This document shows, one piece after another, positions 9,964 to 19,827 of a stretch of DNA of 64,000 bases. The stretch lies in NCBI GenBank assembly GCA_963771715.1, contig CAVYUQ010000018.1, forward strand, positions 1-64,000, in the 5' to 3' direction. The stretch's first letter is position 1; every line of letters starts with the position of its first letter. This DNA comes from JACVRW01 sp963771715. Lineage in GTDB: Bacteria > Actinomycetota > Thermoleophilia > Solirubrobacterales > Thermoleophilaceae. The notes beneath the pieces were generated by a model. It was given only the letters and a program-made list of their open reading frames with translations. It was not told the DNA's origin and searched no databases. A program made the position numbers and the translations under genes.

Positions 9964-11891
9964 CCGCGATCACGGCCCGTCGCGGCGCGCTTCGAGTCGA
10001 GATCGGCGCGGCGCCTGCTGCTGTGATCGTCGCCATCCTCGCCGTCCTGTACGTGCTGTTCCGGGGCCAGTGGACACTGCCGCACGACGAGAGCCTACCC
10101 GTTGTTCGAGACGCTCAACGGCGTCCGCGACTGGGTCGAGCAGAACCGCGACTCGATCTTCATCTTCGGATCATCCGCGCCGGTATCGGCGGTCTGGTCG
10201 GCGCGTTCAGGCGTTGCTGGCCGGCCTCGGCTGGCCGGGCGTGATCGCGCTCGCGGGCGCGCTCGGGCTCGATCTTCGGCGGCTGGCGCCTGGCTCCTGT
10301 CGCACGGCGGGCTTCGCGGCGCTCGGGGATCCTCGGGCTTTGGGCCTCGGGCATGGAGACGCTCGCCCAGATGCTGGCCGCCGTGCTTATCGCCCTCGCT
10401 CATCGGCATCCCGCTCGGGATCGTCGCCGGTCGGAGCCGGCGCTTCGCGTCGGCGATCGCGCCGGTCCTCGACGTCATGCAGATCATGCCCACGATCGCC
10501 TACCTCGCGCCGATGACGCTGCTGTTCGGCATCGGCGTCGGCGCCCGGCGACGATCGCGACGCTCATCTACGCGATCCCACCGGCCATCCGCATCACCGC
10601 CCTCGGGATCCGCGGCGTGCCGACGACGACCATGGAGGCGGCCGAGTCGCTCGGGCTCGACCCGCTGGCAGACGCTGTCCAAGGTCCAGCTGCCGCTCGC
10701 CCGGCGGACGATCGGCATCGGCGGTCAACCAGACGATCATGATGGCCCTCTCGATGGTCGTGATCACGGCGCTCATCGGCGCGCCCGGGCTCGGCGGCGA
10801 CGTCCTGCGGGCGCTCCAGCGGTGAACGTCGGGGCGGCCTTCCAGGCGGGCCTCGCGATCGTGATCCTGGCGATCGTGCTCGACCGCCTGACGGACCGGG
10901 CCGGCGAGTGGATGGACCCGCGCTTCCGGCGCGCGGCGAGACGGCCCGGCAGCGGCGGATCGCCGCGGCCGTCGCCGCCGTAGCCGTCGTGCTGGCGTCC
11001 TGGCCGCCCGGACCCTGGCCGACCCGACCGCGTTCCCGGACGCGTCTTCGTCGACCTGCGCGACCCGGTCAACGACATCGTCGGGCTGGGTCAAGTCACC
11101 TTCGTCGGCGTGACCAATGCGATCAAGGACGCCTTCTCGTTCGGCGTCCTGAACCCGCTCCAGGGGATCCTCACGAAGGCGCCATGGCTGCTGATCCTCG
11201 GCGTGGTGGTCGCCGTCGCCTGGTACATCTCGGGCTTGCGTGCGGCGATCGTCGCCGGCGGTGCCTGCTCCTCACCGCGGCGCTTGGCCTCTGGGAGCAC
11301 GGCATGGAGACGCTCGCAAGCGTCCTGGTCGCGACCGCGCTGACGTTGATCCTCGGCGTGGCGATCGGGATCCTGTCGGCCCGGAGCGACCCGTTCCGCT
11401 CGATCATCCGCCCGTTCCTGGACGCGGCCCAGACGCTGCCCGCGTTCGTCTACCTCATCCCCGCGGTCGCGCTGTTCTCGCTCGGCCGGTTCACGGCCAT
11501 CGCCGCAGCCGTCATCTACGCGGTCCCGCCGGTCATCCGGCTCGTCGACGCCGGCATCCGCTCCGTCTCTCCGACCGTGATGGAGGCGGCGCGCTCGGCC
11601 GGCTCGACCGAACGCCAGCTGCTCTGGAAGGTCCAGCTTCCCCTGTCGAGGGGCGCGCTGCTGCTGGCCGCCAACCAGGGCATCGTCATGGTCCTCGCGA
11701 TGGTCGTCGTCGGGGGCCCTGGTCGGGGCCGGCGCGCTCGGCTTCGACGTCATCTCGGGGTTCACCCAGCGCGAGGACTTCGGCAAGGGCCTGGCGGCGG
11801 GGTCGTCATCGTGCTGCTCGGCATCATGCTCGATCGGATCACGCAAGGCGCCGGGGGCGCCCGTCGACGGGTGCGGCCCGCGCGGGCATAG
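9960..11891 (+). CDS. proW: Glycine betaine ABC transporter permease, two ProW-like halves fused, many frameshifts
   Basis: Coding potential runs without a gap through 1932 bases and holds two copies of a ProW-type domain. Each copy has GMETLA, a transmembrane block, a periplasmic-facing IMPTIAYLAP or TLPAFVYLIP, an AIPPAIR or AVPPVIR segment, and the EAA-loop equivalent MEAAESLG or MEAARSAGSTERQLLWKVQL. The first half covers about 9960-10950 and the second about 11040-11891. At least six indels are needed, near 10095, 10190-10400, 10545, 10670, 10725, 10820, 11030, 11265 and 11715. Fused double permeases are known for betaine transporters of some Gram-positive lineages. The ATPase gene overlaps its start and the binding protein follows. 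Confidence 0.78.
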
Positions 11892-11932
11892 CATTCGGCT
11901 CGCCGCGGACGCGGCCTAGAGGAGGAGCACGC

Positions 11933-12931
11933 ATGCAGCGTAGTCGTCTGGCCCGGCTGACCAGCGGGGTCGCCATCCTGGGCCTCGTCCTGACCGCGTG
12001 CGCGGCCGCACGGCACGGGCGGGCAGCGCCGCACCGAGCACCGGCGGGGGCACGAGCGCCGCGCCGAGCACCGGCGGCGGGCGGCGCCGCGGGCACCGTC
12101 AAGATCGCGATCAACCCGTGGGTCGGCGCCGAAGCCAATGTCGCGGTCGTCAAGAGCCTGCTCGAGGACAAGCTCGGCTACACCGTCACGGCCACGCCCC
12201 TGGCCGAGGAGGTCGCCTGGCCGGGCTTCGAGACCGGCGAGATCGACGCGATCCTCGAGAACTGGGGCCACCCGGACCTCGAGGAGACCTACATCACGGA
12301 CAAGAGCGTCGCCGTGGACGCGGGCCTCAACGGCGTGGACGGGATCATCGGCTGGTACGTCCCGGAGTGGATGGCCACGGAGTACCCGGACATCACCGAT
12401 TCGGCCAACCTCAACAAGTACGCCGACCTGTTCAAGACGTCCGAGTCGGGCGATCAGGGCCAGTTCCTCGGCAGCGACCCGACGTTCGTCACGAACGACG
12501 AGGCGCTGATCAAGAACCTGGGCCTGAACTTCAAGGTCGTCTATTCCGGCAGCGAGGCCGCGACGATCACCGCGTTCCAGCAGGCGACCGAGCAGAAGAC
12601 GCCGCTCATCGGCTACTTCTACGACCCGCAGTGGCTGCACAGCAAGATCAAGCTGGTCAAGGTCAACCTGCCGGCGTGGACCGAGGGCTGCGACGCCGAC
12701 CCGAAGACCGTCGCCTGCGATTACCCGCTGTACAAGCTGAACAAGATCGTCGCGAAGAAGCTCGTCGAGACCGGCGGCGACGCGTACACGCTGATCAAGA
12801 ACTTCAGCTGGACCAACGACGACCAGAACCTCGTCGCGGACTACATCACCAACCAGGGGATGAGCGCCGACGAAGCCGGTGACAAGTGGGTCGCCGAGAA
12901 CGAGGCGAAGTGGACGGCCTGGATGCCGTGA
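11933..12931 (+). CDS. proX: Glycine betaine-type substrate-binding lipoprotein
   Basis: A 332-residue OpuAC/ProX-family binding protein. It has a lipoprotein signal with lipobox LTAC near residue 22 and a strong ribosome site, GAGGAGGAG, before ATG 11933. The mature part begins IAINPWVGAEANV, then has FETGEIDAILENWGHPDLEE, GWYVPEW and FYDPQWLHSKI, which provide tryptophans and tyrosines for a betaine-binding aromatic cage. The linker at about 12005-12085 reads as an odd Arg/Ala run in frame. In the +1 frame it reads as two copies of APSTGGG, so two compensating indels lie there and the protein resumes in phase. It completes the transporter with the ATPase and fused permease. Confidence 0.88.
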   Translation: MQRSRLARLTSGVAILGLVLTACAAARHGRAAPHRAPAGARAPRRAPAAGGAAGTVKIAINPWVGAEANVAVVKSLLEDKLGYTVTATPLAEEVAWPGFETGEIDAILENWGHPDLEETYITDKSVAVDAGLNGVDGIIGWYVPEWMATEYPDITDSANLNKYADLFKTSESGDQGQFLGSDPTFVTNDEALIKNLGLNFKVVYSGSEAATITAFQQATEQKTPLIGYFYDPQWLHSKIKLVKVNLPAWTEGCDADPKTVACDYPLYKLNKIVAKKLVETGGDAYTLIKNFSWTNDDQNLVADYITNQGMSADEAGDKWVAENEAKWTAWMP

Positions 12932-12960
12932 TCGAGCGCCCCTTCCGAACCTGAACCCGC

Positions 12961-12990
12961 GGGGTCGGCGATCGCCCGGTCGCCGGCCCC
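12961..12990 (+). terminator. Strong stem-loop after the betaine transporter genes
   Basis: Bases 12961-12971 pair with 12980-12990 over 11 positions with one G-U wobble, around an 8-base loop. The stem is GC-rich and lies 30 bases after the binding-protein stop. It is followed by ATTCCCG with no T-run. It may end transcription or protect the 3' end of the transporter message before the next gene at 13018. Confidence 0.45.
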
Positions 12991-13017
12991 ATTCCCGTCT
13001 CTCGAGGAGTCCGAGCC

Positions 13018-15482
13018 TTGGCGTCGAGCCCGCACGTCGCGATCATCGGTGCCGGCATCGTCGGCTGTTCGCTGGCCGACGAGCTCGTCATGCGCGGCTG
13101 GTCCGACGTCGTCGTCATCGAGCAGGGGCCGCTGTTCGCGGCCGGCGGCTCGACCTCGCACGCGCCCGGGCTCGTGTTCCAGACCAATGGCTCCAAGACC
13201 ATGGCCGAGTTCGCCCGGTACACGGTCGAGAAGTCGTGCTCGCTCGAGCTCGACGGCGAGTGGTGCTTCAACCAGGTCGGCAGCCTCGAGCTGGCCCTGA
13301 CCGAGGACCGACTGCGCGAACTGCATCGGCGAGCGGGGTTCGCCGAAGCGTGGGGCATCGAGAGCCGGGTCATCGACCCGGACGAGACCGCCCGGCTGTG
13401 GCCGCTCGTCGACCGTGACGCGATCGTCGGCGCGTACCACGTCCCGACCGATGGCCTGGCGAAGGCCGTCCGGGTGTCCGAGGCCCAGGCGCGTCGGGCC
13501 ACCGAGGGCGGCGCCCGGTTCCTGGCGCACCACACCGTCACCGGCATCCGAACCGACGACGGCCGAGTCCGGGCGGTCATCACCGACCAGGGCGAGATCG
13601 AGGCCGACATCGTCGTCTGCGCCGCCGGCATCTGGGGGCCGCTGATCGGGGCGATGGTCGGGATGACCGTGCCGCTCCAGCCGCTGGCCCACCAGTACAC
13701 CAGGACGACTCCGCTTCCCGAGGTGGCGGCCTTCCACATCCCGCCGGACCGCGAGGACCTTCATCCGATCGTCCGCGCGCCAGGACCGCGACCTGTACTT
13801 CCGCGAGCACACCGACCGCCTGGGCGTCGGCTCCTATGCCCACGTCCCGATGCCGATCGATGCGGCCACGATCCTGCATCCGAGCCAGGCACCGGTCATG
13901 CCATCGGTCCTGGAGTTCACGCCCGACACGTTCGCCGAGTCGTGGGCCTGGGCCCAGGGGATCGTGCCGGCCCTGCGGGCGCCCGGCGTCCAGGTCGAAT
14001 CGGGCATCAACGGCATCTTCTCGTTCACGACCGATGGCGCCCCGCTCATGGGCGAATCGGCGGACGTCAAGGGCTTCTGGCTGGCCGAGGCGGTGTGGGT
14101 CACCCACGCGCTGTGGCGTCGGCAAGGCCATGGCCGAGTGGCTGGTGGACGGCGGGTCGCCCACGGACCTCCACGAGGGCGACGTCAACCGGTTCGAGGC
14201 CCATCAGCTCGCGCCCGTCGTACATCCGCGACCGCGGTGTCCAGAACTACGTCGAGGTCTACGACATCATCCATCCGCTCCAGCCGATGGAGGACCCACG
14301 GCCGCTCCGGACGTCGCCGTTCTACGAGCGCGAGCAGGAGCTGGGCGCCGTACTTCCTCGAGGGCAACGGCTGGGAGCGGCCGCACTGGTACGGGACGAA
14401 CGAGGGGCTCCTGGGGCGGTACGACATCCCGCGCCGCAACGCCTGGGCCGAGCGCTACTGGCACCCCATCGCCGGCGCCGAGGCGCGCGCCACCCGCGAC
14501 GCGGCCGGCCTGTACGACATGACCTCGCTCAAGCGGCTCGAGGTGACCGGGCCGGGCGCCCTCGCCTTCCTCGATGGGCTCACGACGAACCGCCTGGACC
14601 GCCCGGTCGGCAGCGTCGTGTACTCGCTGATGCTCGACGACCGTGGCGGCATCCGCAGCGACCTCACGATCGCGCGGCTCGGCGGCGGACCGCTTCCAGA
14701 TCGGCGCCAACGGCAACCTCGACTTCGACCAGCTCCGACGGCTCGCACCGCCGGACGGCAGCGTCGCGGTCCGCGACATCACCGCCGGGACGTGCTGCAT
14801 CGGGCTGTGGGGGCCGCGCGCGCGGGACATCCTCGCGTCGCTGACCGACAGCGACGTCTCGAACGAGGCGTTCCGCTATTTCCAGGGCCGGGAGCTGTGG
14901 ATCGGCAACGTCCCGGTCACCGCGCTCCGCCTGTCGTACGTCGGTGAGCTCGGCTGGGAGCTGTACACCACCGCCGACATGGGTCCGAAGCTGTGGGACA
15001 CGCTGTGGGCCGCCGGCCAGGAGCATGGCCTCATCGCCGCGGGCCGGAGTGCGTTCGGGAGCCTGCGTCTCGAGAAGGGCTATCGGTCGTGGGGCGCGGA
15101 CATGACGACCGAGCATGACCCATACGAGGCGGGCCTCGGCTTCGCCGTGCGCATGGACAAGGGCGACTTCGTCGGCCGGCAGGCACTCGAGGGAAGGAGC
15201 GAGGCGGCCGCGGTACGGCGACTGGTGCCGCTCACGATCGCGGACCGGGCGGCCGTGGTCATGGGCAAGGAGCCGGTCGAGCTGGACGGCCGCCCCGCGG
15301 GCTACGTGACGAGCGCCGCGTACGGGTTCTCGATCGACGCCCCCATCGCCTATGCCTGGCTTCCGACCGAGGCCGCCCAGGCCGGCCGAGACGTCACGAT
15401 CCGCTACTTCGGGGAGGCCGTGCCGGCGACGGTCGCGACCGATCCCCTGTTCGATCCGGAGATGACCCGCCTGCGAAGTTGA
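13018..15482 (+). CDS. Dimethylglycine oxidase/sarcosine dehydrogenase-like flavoprotein with GcvT domain, several frameshifts
   Basis: The N-terminal half is a DadA-type FAD domain with IIGAGIVGCS at residue 9. GGSTSHAPG follows, where His48 aligns with the histidine that carries covalent FAD in dimethylglycine and sarcosine dehydrogenases. The C-terminal half is a folate-binding GcvT-like domain with YDMTSLKRLEVTGPGA, LSYVGELGWELY and LRLEKGYRSWGADMTTEHDP. The corrected length is about 820 residues, as in dimethylglycine oxidase. Frame changes lie near 13780, 14118, 14215, 14350 and 14690. The start is TTG at 13018 behind GAGGAGT. It would convert dimethylglycine to sarcosine, which feeds the sox complex. 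A sarcosine dehydrogenase is the main alternative. Confidence 0.82.
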
Positions 15483-15483
15483 G

Positions 15484-15505
15484 CCGCTGGCGACGCCGCC
15501 AGCGG
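15484..15505 (+). terminator. Perfect 9-bp hairpin just after the flavoprotein stop
   Basis: Bases 15484-15492 are the exact reverse complement of 15497-15505, with a 4-base loop. The stem begins two bases after the TGA stop. There is no T-run downstream. It is a plausible factor-dependent terminator or 3' stabiliser ending the betaine/dimethylglycine unit. Confidence 0.5.
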
Positions 15506-15697
15506 ATATCGTGGCGGGCACGCGCCGTTAACAAACTGGCCACATCGTCTTGACGGCGCGGGACGCGCGGGGTGGAATGCACGGGCACGGATCGCACACG
15601 CCAACCCAGCCGTTGTCTTGCGGGGGTTGGCGGGGCCGAGGAGGGGCCCAGCCGGCGACGTGAACCGAGTCCCATCGATCGACTGGAGGAGAGTCCC
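15506..15697 (+). promoter_or_regulatory. Structured leader upstream of the second ABC transporter
   Basis: This gene-free 192-base stretch contains a 9-bp inverted repeat (15599-15607 with 15624-15632) and a smaller one around 15633-15650. It ends in GGAGGAGAG, 4 bases before TTG 15698. No clear -10 box stands out; TTAACA near 15529 is weak. The density of pairing next to a transporter suggests a regulatory leader, but no known riboswitch class was recognised. Confidence 0.3.
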
Positions 15698-16861
15698 TTG
15701 TCCATGAAACGAACCCTGACTCGCTGGGCGGGTCTTCTGGCAGCATCGGCAGTCCTGCTGGCTGCCTGCACGACCGCGACCCCGGGCGCCGGCTCGGCTG
15801 CCCCGTCCGGTCGGCGCGACCGCGTACGAGCAATTCAAGCCCGATGAGGCGCTGCTCACCGCCGCCAAGGCGGAGGGGACGCTGACGACCATCGCGCTGC
15901 CGTCCGACTGGTGCAACTACGGCGAGGCCATCTCGACGTTCAAGGAGCGAACGGGACTGGCCGTCAACGAGCTCACCCCCGGCGCTGGCTCCGGCGAGGA
16001 GATCGAGGCGGTCAAGGCGAACAAGGACAACCCTGGCCCGCAGGCTCCCGACGTCGCTCGACGTCGGGCTCTCGTTCGGACCGTCCGCCAAGGCTGAAGG
16101 CCTGACCCAGGCCTACAAGGTCAAGACGTGGGACACGATCCCGGCCGAAGCGAAGGATGCCGACGGCTCACTGGTGGGGCGACTACTACGGCGTGCTCTC
16201 GTTCGAGGTCAACACGGCCGTCGTCAAGAACGTCCCGCAGGACTGGGCCGACCTCCTGAAGCCCGAGTACAAGGGCCAGGTCACGCTGGCCGGCGACCCG
16301 CGGACATCGAGCCAGGCGATCCTGTCCGTCTACGCGGCGGGCCTCGCCACGGGCGGTTCGCCCGACGATGCGGCGCCGGGTCTCGAGTTCTTCAAGCAGC
16401 TGAATGCGGCTGGCAACCTCAAGGTCGCCAAGGCGGTCTCGGCCTCGATCGCATCAGGTGAGACGCCGATCTCGATCCGCTGGACGTACAACGCCCTGGC
16501 GAACCGGGACGCGACCGCCGCAGCCGGTGGCCCCAAGATCGAGGTCGTGGTCCCCAAGACCGGTCGCCTCGGTGGCGTGTACGTGCAGGCCATCAGCGCC
16601 TACGCGCCGCATCCGAACGCCGCCAAGCTCTGGCAGGAGTTCCTGTACTCCGATGAAGGCCAGAACATCTGGCTCAAGGGGTACTGCCACCCCATCCGGT
16701 ACACCGACCTCACGGCCAACAACAAGGTCCCGGCCGAGCAGCTCGCCAAGCTGCCCGACGTGACGGGCGCGATCTTCCCCACGCTCGACCAGCTGGAGAA
16801 GGCAAATGCGCTGATCACCGGCAAGTGGGACGCGGAGGTCGGCGCCGACATCCCCAAGTAG
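15698..16861 (+). CDS. ABC transporter substrate-binding lipoprotein, family 1/PhnS-like, several frameshifts
   Basis: A signal with lipobox LAAC opens the protein (MKRTLTRWAGLLAASA and onward). The mature part shows LPSDWCNYGEAISTFKERTG, then WGDYYGVLSFEVNTAVV, DPRTSSQAILSVYAAGLA and AYAPHPNAAKLWQEFL. These are typical of periplasmic binding proteins in the iron, thiamine, spermidine and aminoethylphosphonate transporter group. The length is 388 codons, so the indels near 15815, 16050 and 16170 cancel out overall. TTG 15698 is preferred over ATG 15704 because the GGAGG core lies 8 bases before it. The substrate cannot be told from sequence. Confidence 0.75.
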
Positions 16862-16885
16862 CGATCGATCCGAACGAGCCCGGTC

Positions 16886-17793
16886 GTGGGTGACGTCACG
16901 GACCCAACCCCGGGGACACGGGACGCGTCGCAGCGTCCCGTGTCCCGCCGGGCCTCGTTCGGCTGGCTCGGCGTCGTCCCGTTCTTCGTGTTCGCGACGG
17001 CGTTCCTGTTCCTGCCCGTCGCCTTCCTGGTCATCGGGAGCTTCCAGCGCTCGGATGGCTCCCTCACCGCTCGATAACTACCTCGGCCTTTCCGACGCGT
17101 ACCTCGTCGACGCGTTCCGGACGAGCATCGAGATCAGCGCGGTCACGGCGATCGCCGGGGGCATCTTCGGCCTGCTCCTCGCGTACTCGGTCATCCTGGG
17201 CGGTCTGCCGCGGGATCCTGCGATCGCGCTCATGACGTTCTCGGGCGTCGCATCCAACTTCGCCGGCGTGCCGCTGGCGCTGGCGTTCGCATTCACGCTC
17301 GGGAACCTCGGCCTCGTCACGAAGCTCGTCTTCGAGCTGACGGGATTTCGGCTCACGCGACGGGTTCAGCCTCGGGACGAAGCTCGGGCTCGAGATCGTG
17401 TACCTGTACTTCCAGTTCCCCCTCATGGTGCTGATCATCGCGCCGGCCTCGACGGGCTGCGGCAAGGACTGGCGGGAGGCGGCCGAGAACCTGGGGCGAC
17501 CCCGCTCCAGTACTGGCGCCACGTCGCCCTGCCCGTGCTGATGCCGTCGATCCTGGGCGGCGATCGTCCTGCTGTTCGCGAATGCCTTCGGCGCCCAGGC
17601 GACGGCCTACCAGCTGACTGGTGGCCTCCTGAACATCGTCACGCTGGTCATCGCGCGCCCAGATCCGCGGCGACGTGCTGCACAACCCGGGCTCGGGTAC
17701 GCGGTCGCGATGGGGATGGTCGTCGTCATCGGGATCTCGATCCTGTTCTACAGCGTCCTGCAGCGGCGCTCCGAGCGATGGCTGCGCGGATGA
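16886..17793 (+). CDS. ABC transporter permease, first subunit, several frameshifts
   Basis: The N-terminus has the cytoplasmic lead and first membrane span (FGWLGVVPFFVFATAFLFLP). AFRTSIEISAVTAIAGGIFG and ASNFAGVPLALAFAFTLGNLG follow, then the EAA loop DWREAAENLG joined to PLQYWRHVALPVLMPSILG, the contact site for the ATPase. Frame changes lie near 17070, 17355, 17460, 17500, 17560 and 17660. The repaired length is about 302 residues. The stop overlaps the next permease start as ATGA. It belongs to the PotB/FbpB-like group and works with the binding protein at 15698. Confidence 0.75.
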
Positions 17794-18654
17794 CCGAGCT
17801 CGAGTCCCGCACGGCCTCCGCGAGCGACCGGGTGCTCGATCCGCCCAGGCGCCGCCGGGCGCGCGGCGCCGCCGGGGCGGTGGCTCCCTCGTGGCCTGGC
17901 TGATCTTCATCGCCGGCTGCATCTACTTCCTGGTGCCGCTGTGGCCACCCTCGAGTACTCGCTGCGGCCGGGCCCGTTCGCTGCCGTACGTGAACACGCT
18001 CGCGGATCCCAAGTTCTTCGGGACGCTCCTGTACTCCTTCGTCGTCGGTCTGATCACGATCGCGTGCAGCCTGCTGCTCATCGTCCCGACGGCCTACTGG
18101 GTCCGCCTCCGGCTGCCGCGGCTCCGCCCGATCGTGGAGTTCGTCACGGTGCTGCCGTTCGTGATCCCGCCGATCATCCTCGTCTTCGGCCTGATCCGGA
18201 TCTACAGCAGCCGGCCGCTGGTCCTGACGGCCACCGACATCGGGAGCAACATCCTCATCGTCGGCGCGTACGTGATCCTGTCGTTCCCGTACATGTACCG
18301 GGCGGTCGACACCGGGCTCGCGGCCATGGACGTCCGCGCGCTCACGGAGGCCGCGCAGAGCATGGGCGCCCGGTGGCCGACCATCATCTGGTCGGTGATC
18401 TTCCCGAACCTGCGCGTGGCCGTCCTGTCGGGTGCGTTCCTCACGCTGGCGATCGTCGTTGGCGAGTTCACGATCGCGAGCTTCCTCGCCCGCCCGGCCT
18501 TCGGGCCGTACATCTCGGAGCTGGGTGAACGGAAGCCGTTCGAGCCCGCGTCCGTGTCCCTGATCAGCTTCGGTTGACCTGGCTGGCGATGATCGCGCTC
18601 GCCTTTCTCGGGCGGGGCCGTGGGACCCGCGTCCAGGTCGCCGGCGCACGGTAG
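17790..18654 (+). CDS. ABC transporter permease, second subunit, several frameshifts
   Basis: Starts at ATG 17790, overlapping the previous stop. After an Arg-rich cytoplasmic lead it has LVAWLIFIAGCIYFLVPL, GTLLYSFVVGLITIACSLLL, a PPIILVFGLIRIY span and the EAA loop ALTEAAQSMGARWPTIIWSV with IFPNLRVAVLSGAFLTLAIV. Frame changes lie near 17880, 17945 and 18574. After the last one it ends LTWLAMIALAFLGRGRGTR and a stop at 18652-18654. The repaired length is about 287 residues, a PotC-like subunit. GGAGG of the next gene overlaps its stop region. Confidence 0.76.
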
Positions 18655-18668
18655 GAGGTTCACGGTCC

Positions 18669-19827
18669 GTGGCATTCCTCGAGCTTTCCGGGGTCGAGAA
18701 GCGGTTCGGCGGCGTCGTTGCCGTGGAGTAGTTCGACCTGGCCGCCGAGCGTGGCGAGTTCGTCTCGTTCCTGGGACCGTCCGGCTGTGGCAAGACGACG
18801 ACCCTGCGCATGATCGCGGGCTTCGAGGACCCCACGGCAGGCTCCATCTCGATCGACGGCGCGCGAGGTGACCGAGGTCCCGCCGAACCGGCGCAACGTC
18901 GGGATGGTGTTCCAGTCGTACGCCCTGTTCCCGAACATGACGGTCGCGAGCAACGTCGGCGTTCGGCCTCAAGATGCGCCGCCGATCACGCGCGGACATC
19001 GACCGGCGGGTGCGCGAGCTCCTCGAGCTCATCCACCTGCCGGACAAGGGCGACCGGTATCCGTACCAGCTGTCCGGGCGGCCAGCAGCAGCGCGTCGCG
19101 CTGGCCCGGGCCCTGGCCTACGAGCCGACGATCCTGCTGCTCGACGAGCCGCTGTCCGCGCTCGACGCCAAGATCCGCGTCGCGCTCCGGCACGAGATCC
19201 GCCAGATCCAGCGCCAGCTCGGGATCACCACCGTCTACGTGACCCACGACCAGGAAGAGGCGCTCGAGCTGTCGGACCGGATCGTCGTCATGAGCGAAGG
19301 CCGCATCGAGCAGGTCGGCACGCCGTTCGAGATCTACAACTTCCCGGCCACGGACTTCGTGGCGTCGTTCGTCGGCACGCTCAACACGGTCGCGGCGAAG
19401 ATCGTCGATGCCGCGGGCGGCCGGCTGTCGCTGGCGGGCCAGGAGATCCGCACGACCTCGAAGCTGACCGGCTCGGCCGGTGAGGTCGTCACGGTCGCGT
19501 TGCGGCCCGAGATGATCGCGCTCGCACGCCCGATGGGTCGAATGTCGTGGCGGTCAGCCCGATCGAGGGGATGACCGGCACCAACCGCATGCCGGGCACG
19601 GTCGCCGACGTCGCGTTCCTGGGATCGGTCGTCCGGGTCGCGCACGACGGTGGGCGCGGACCAGATCCCGATCTTCGTCGACACCTTCAACAACCCGAAC
19701 CTTGCCGTGCCCGCCGGTCGGCTCGCCGATCGTGCTCGGGTTCCCGCCCGAGGCGTGCCTGGTCCTGAGCCGTGAGGCGGTAGCGGACCGCAGCGACGCG
19801 CTGGCCGCCGCGGAGGCGCTGCTGTAG
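18669..19827 (+). CDS. ABC transporter ATPase, PotA/FbpC type, frameshifts and one in-frame TAG
   Basis: Starts at GTG 18669 behind TAGGAGGTT. Motifs are Walker A GPSGCGKTTTL, Q-loop GMVFQSYALFPNMTV, signature SGGQQQRVALARALA (after repair), Walker B ILLLDEPLSALDAKI and switch VTHDQEEAL. A C-terminal TOBE-like part follows (VTVALRPEMIALA onward). Codon 21 is TAG (18729-18731), in the segment between GGVVAVE and FDL where homologs have an ordinary residue. Frame changes lie near 18860, 18965, 19080, 19535 and 19650. The other motifs are intact, so a base-call error is likelier than a real nonsense mutation. It ends the transporter set that began at 15698. Confidence 0.76.

Noticed and set aside
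12005..12085. Short direct repeats that could suggest a CRISPR or minisatellite
   Set aside because: They encode two copies of APSTGGG in the +1 frame, a normal flexible linker after a lipobox.
18729..18731. Stop-codon recoding (for example pyrrolysine or readthrough) at the TAG codon
   Set aside because: No other conserved gene here needs TAG read as sense, many genes end in TAG, and no recoding element is seen. An error is simpler.
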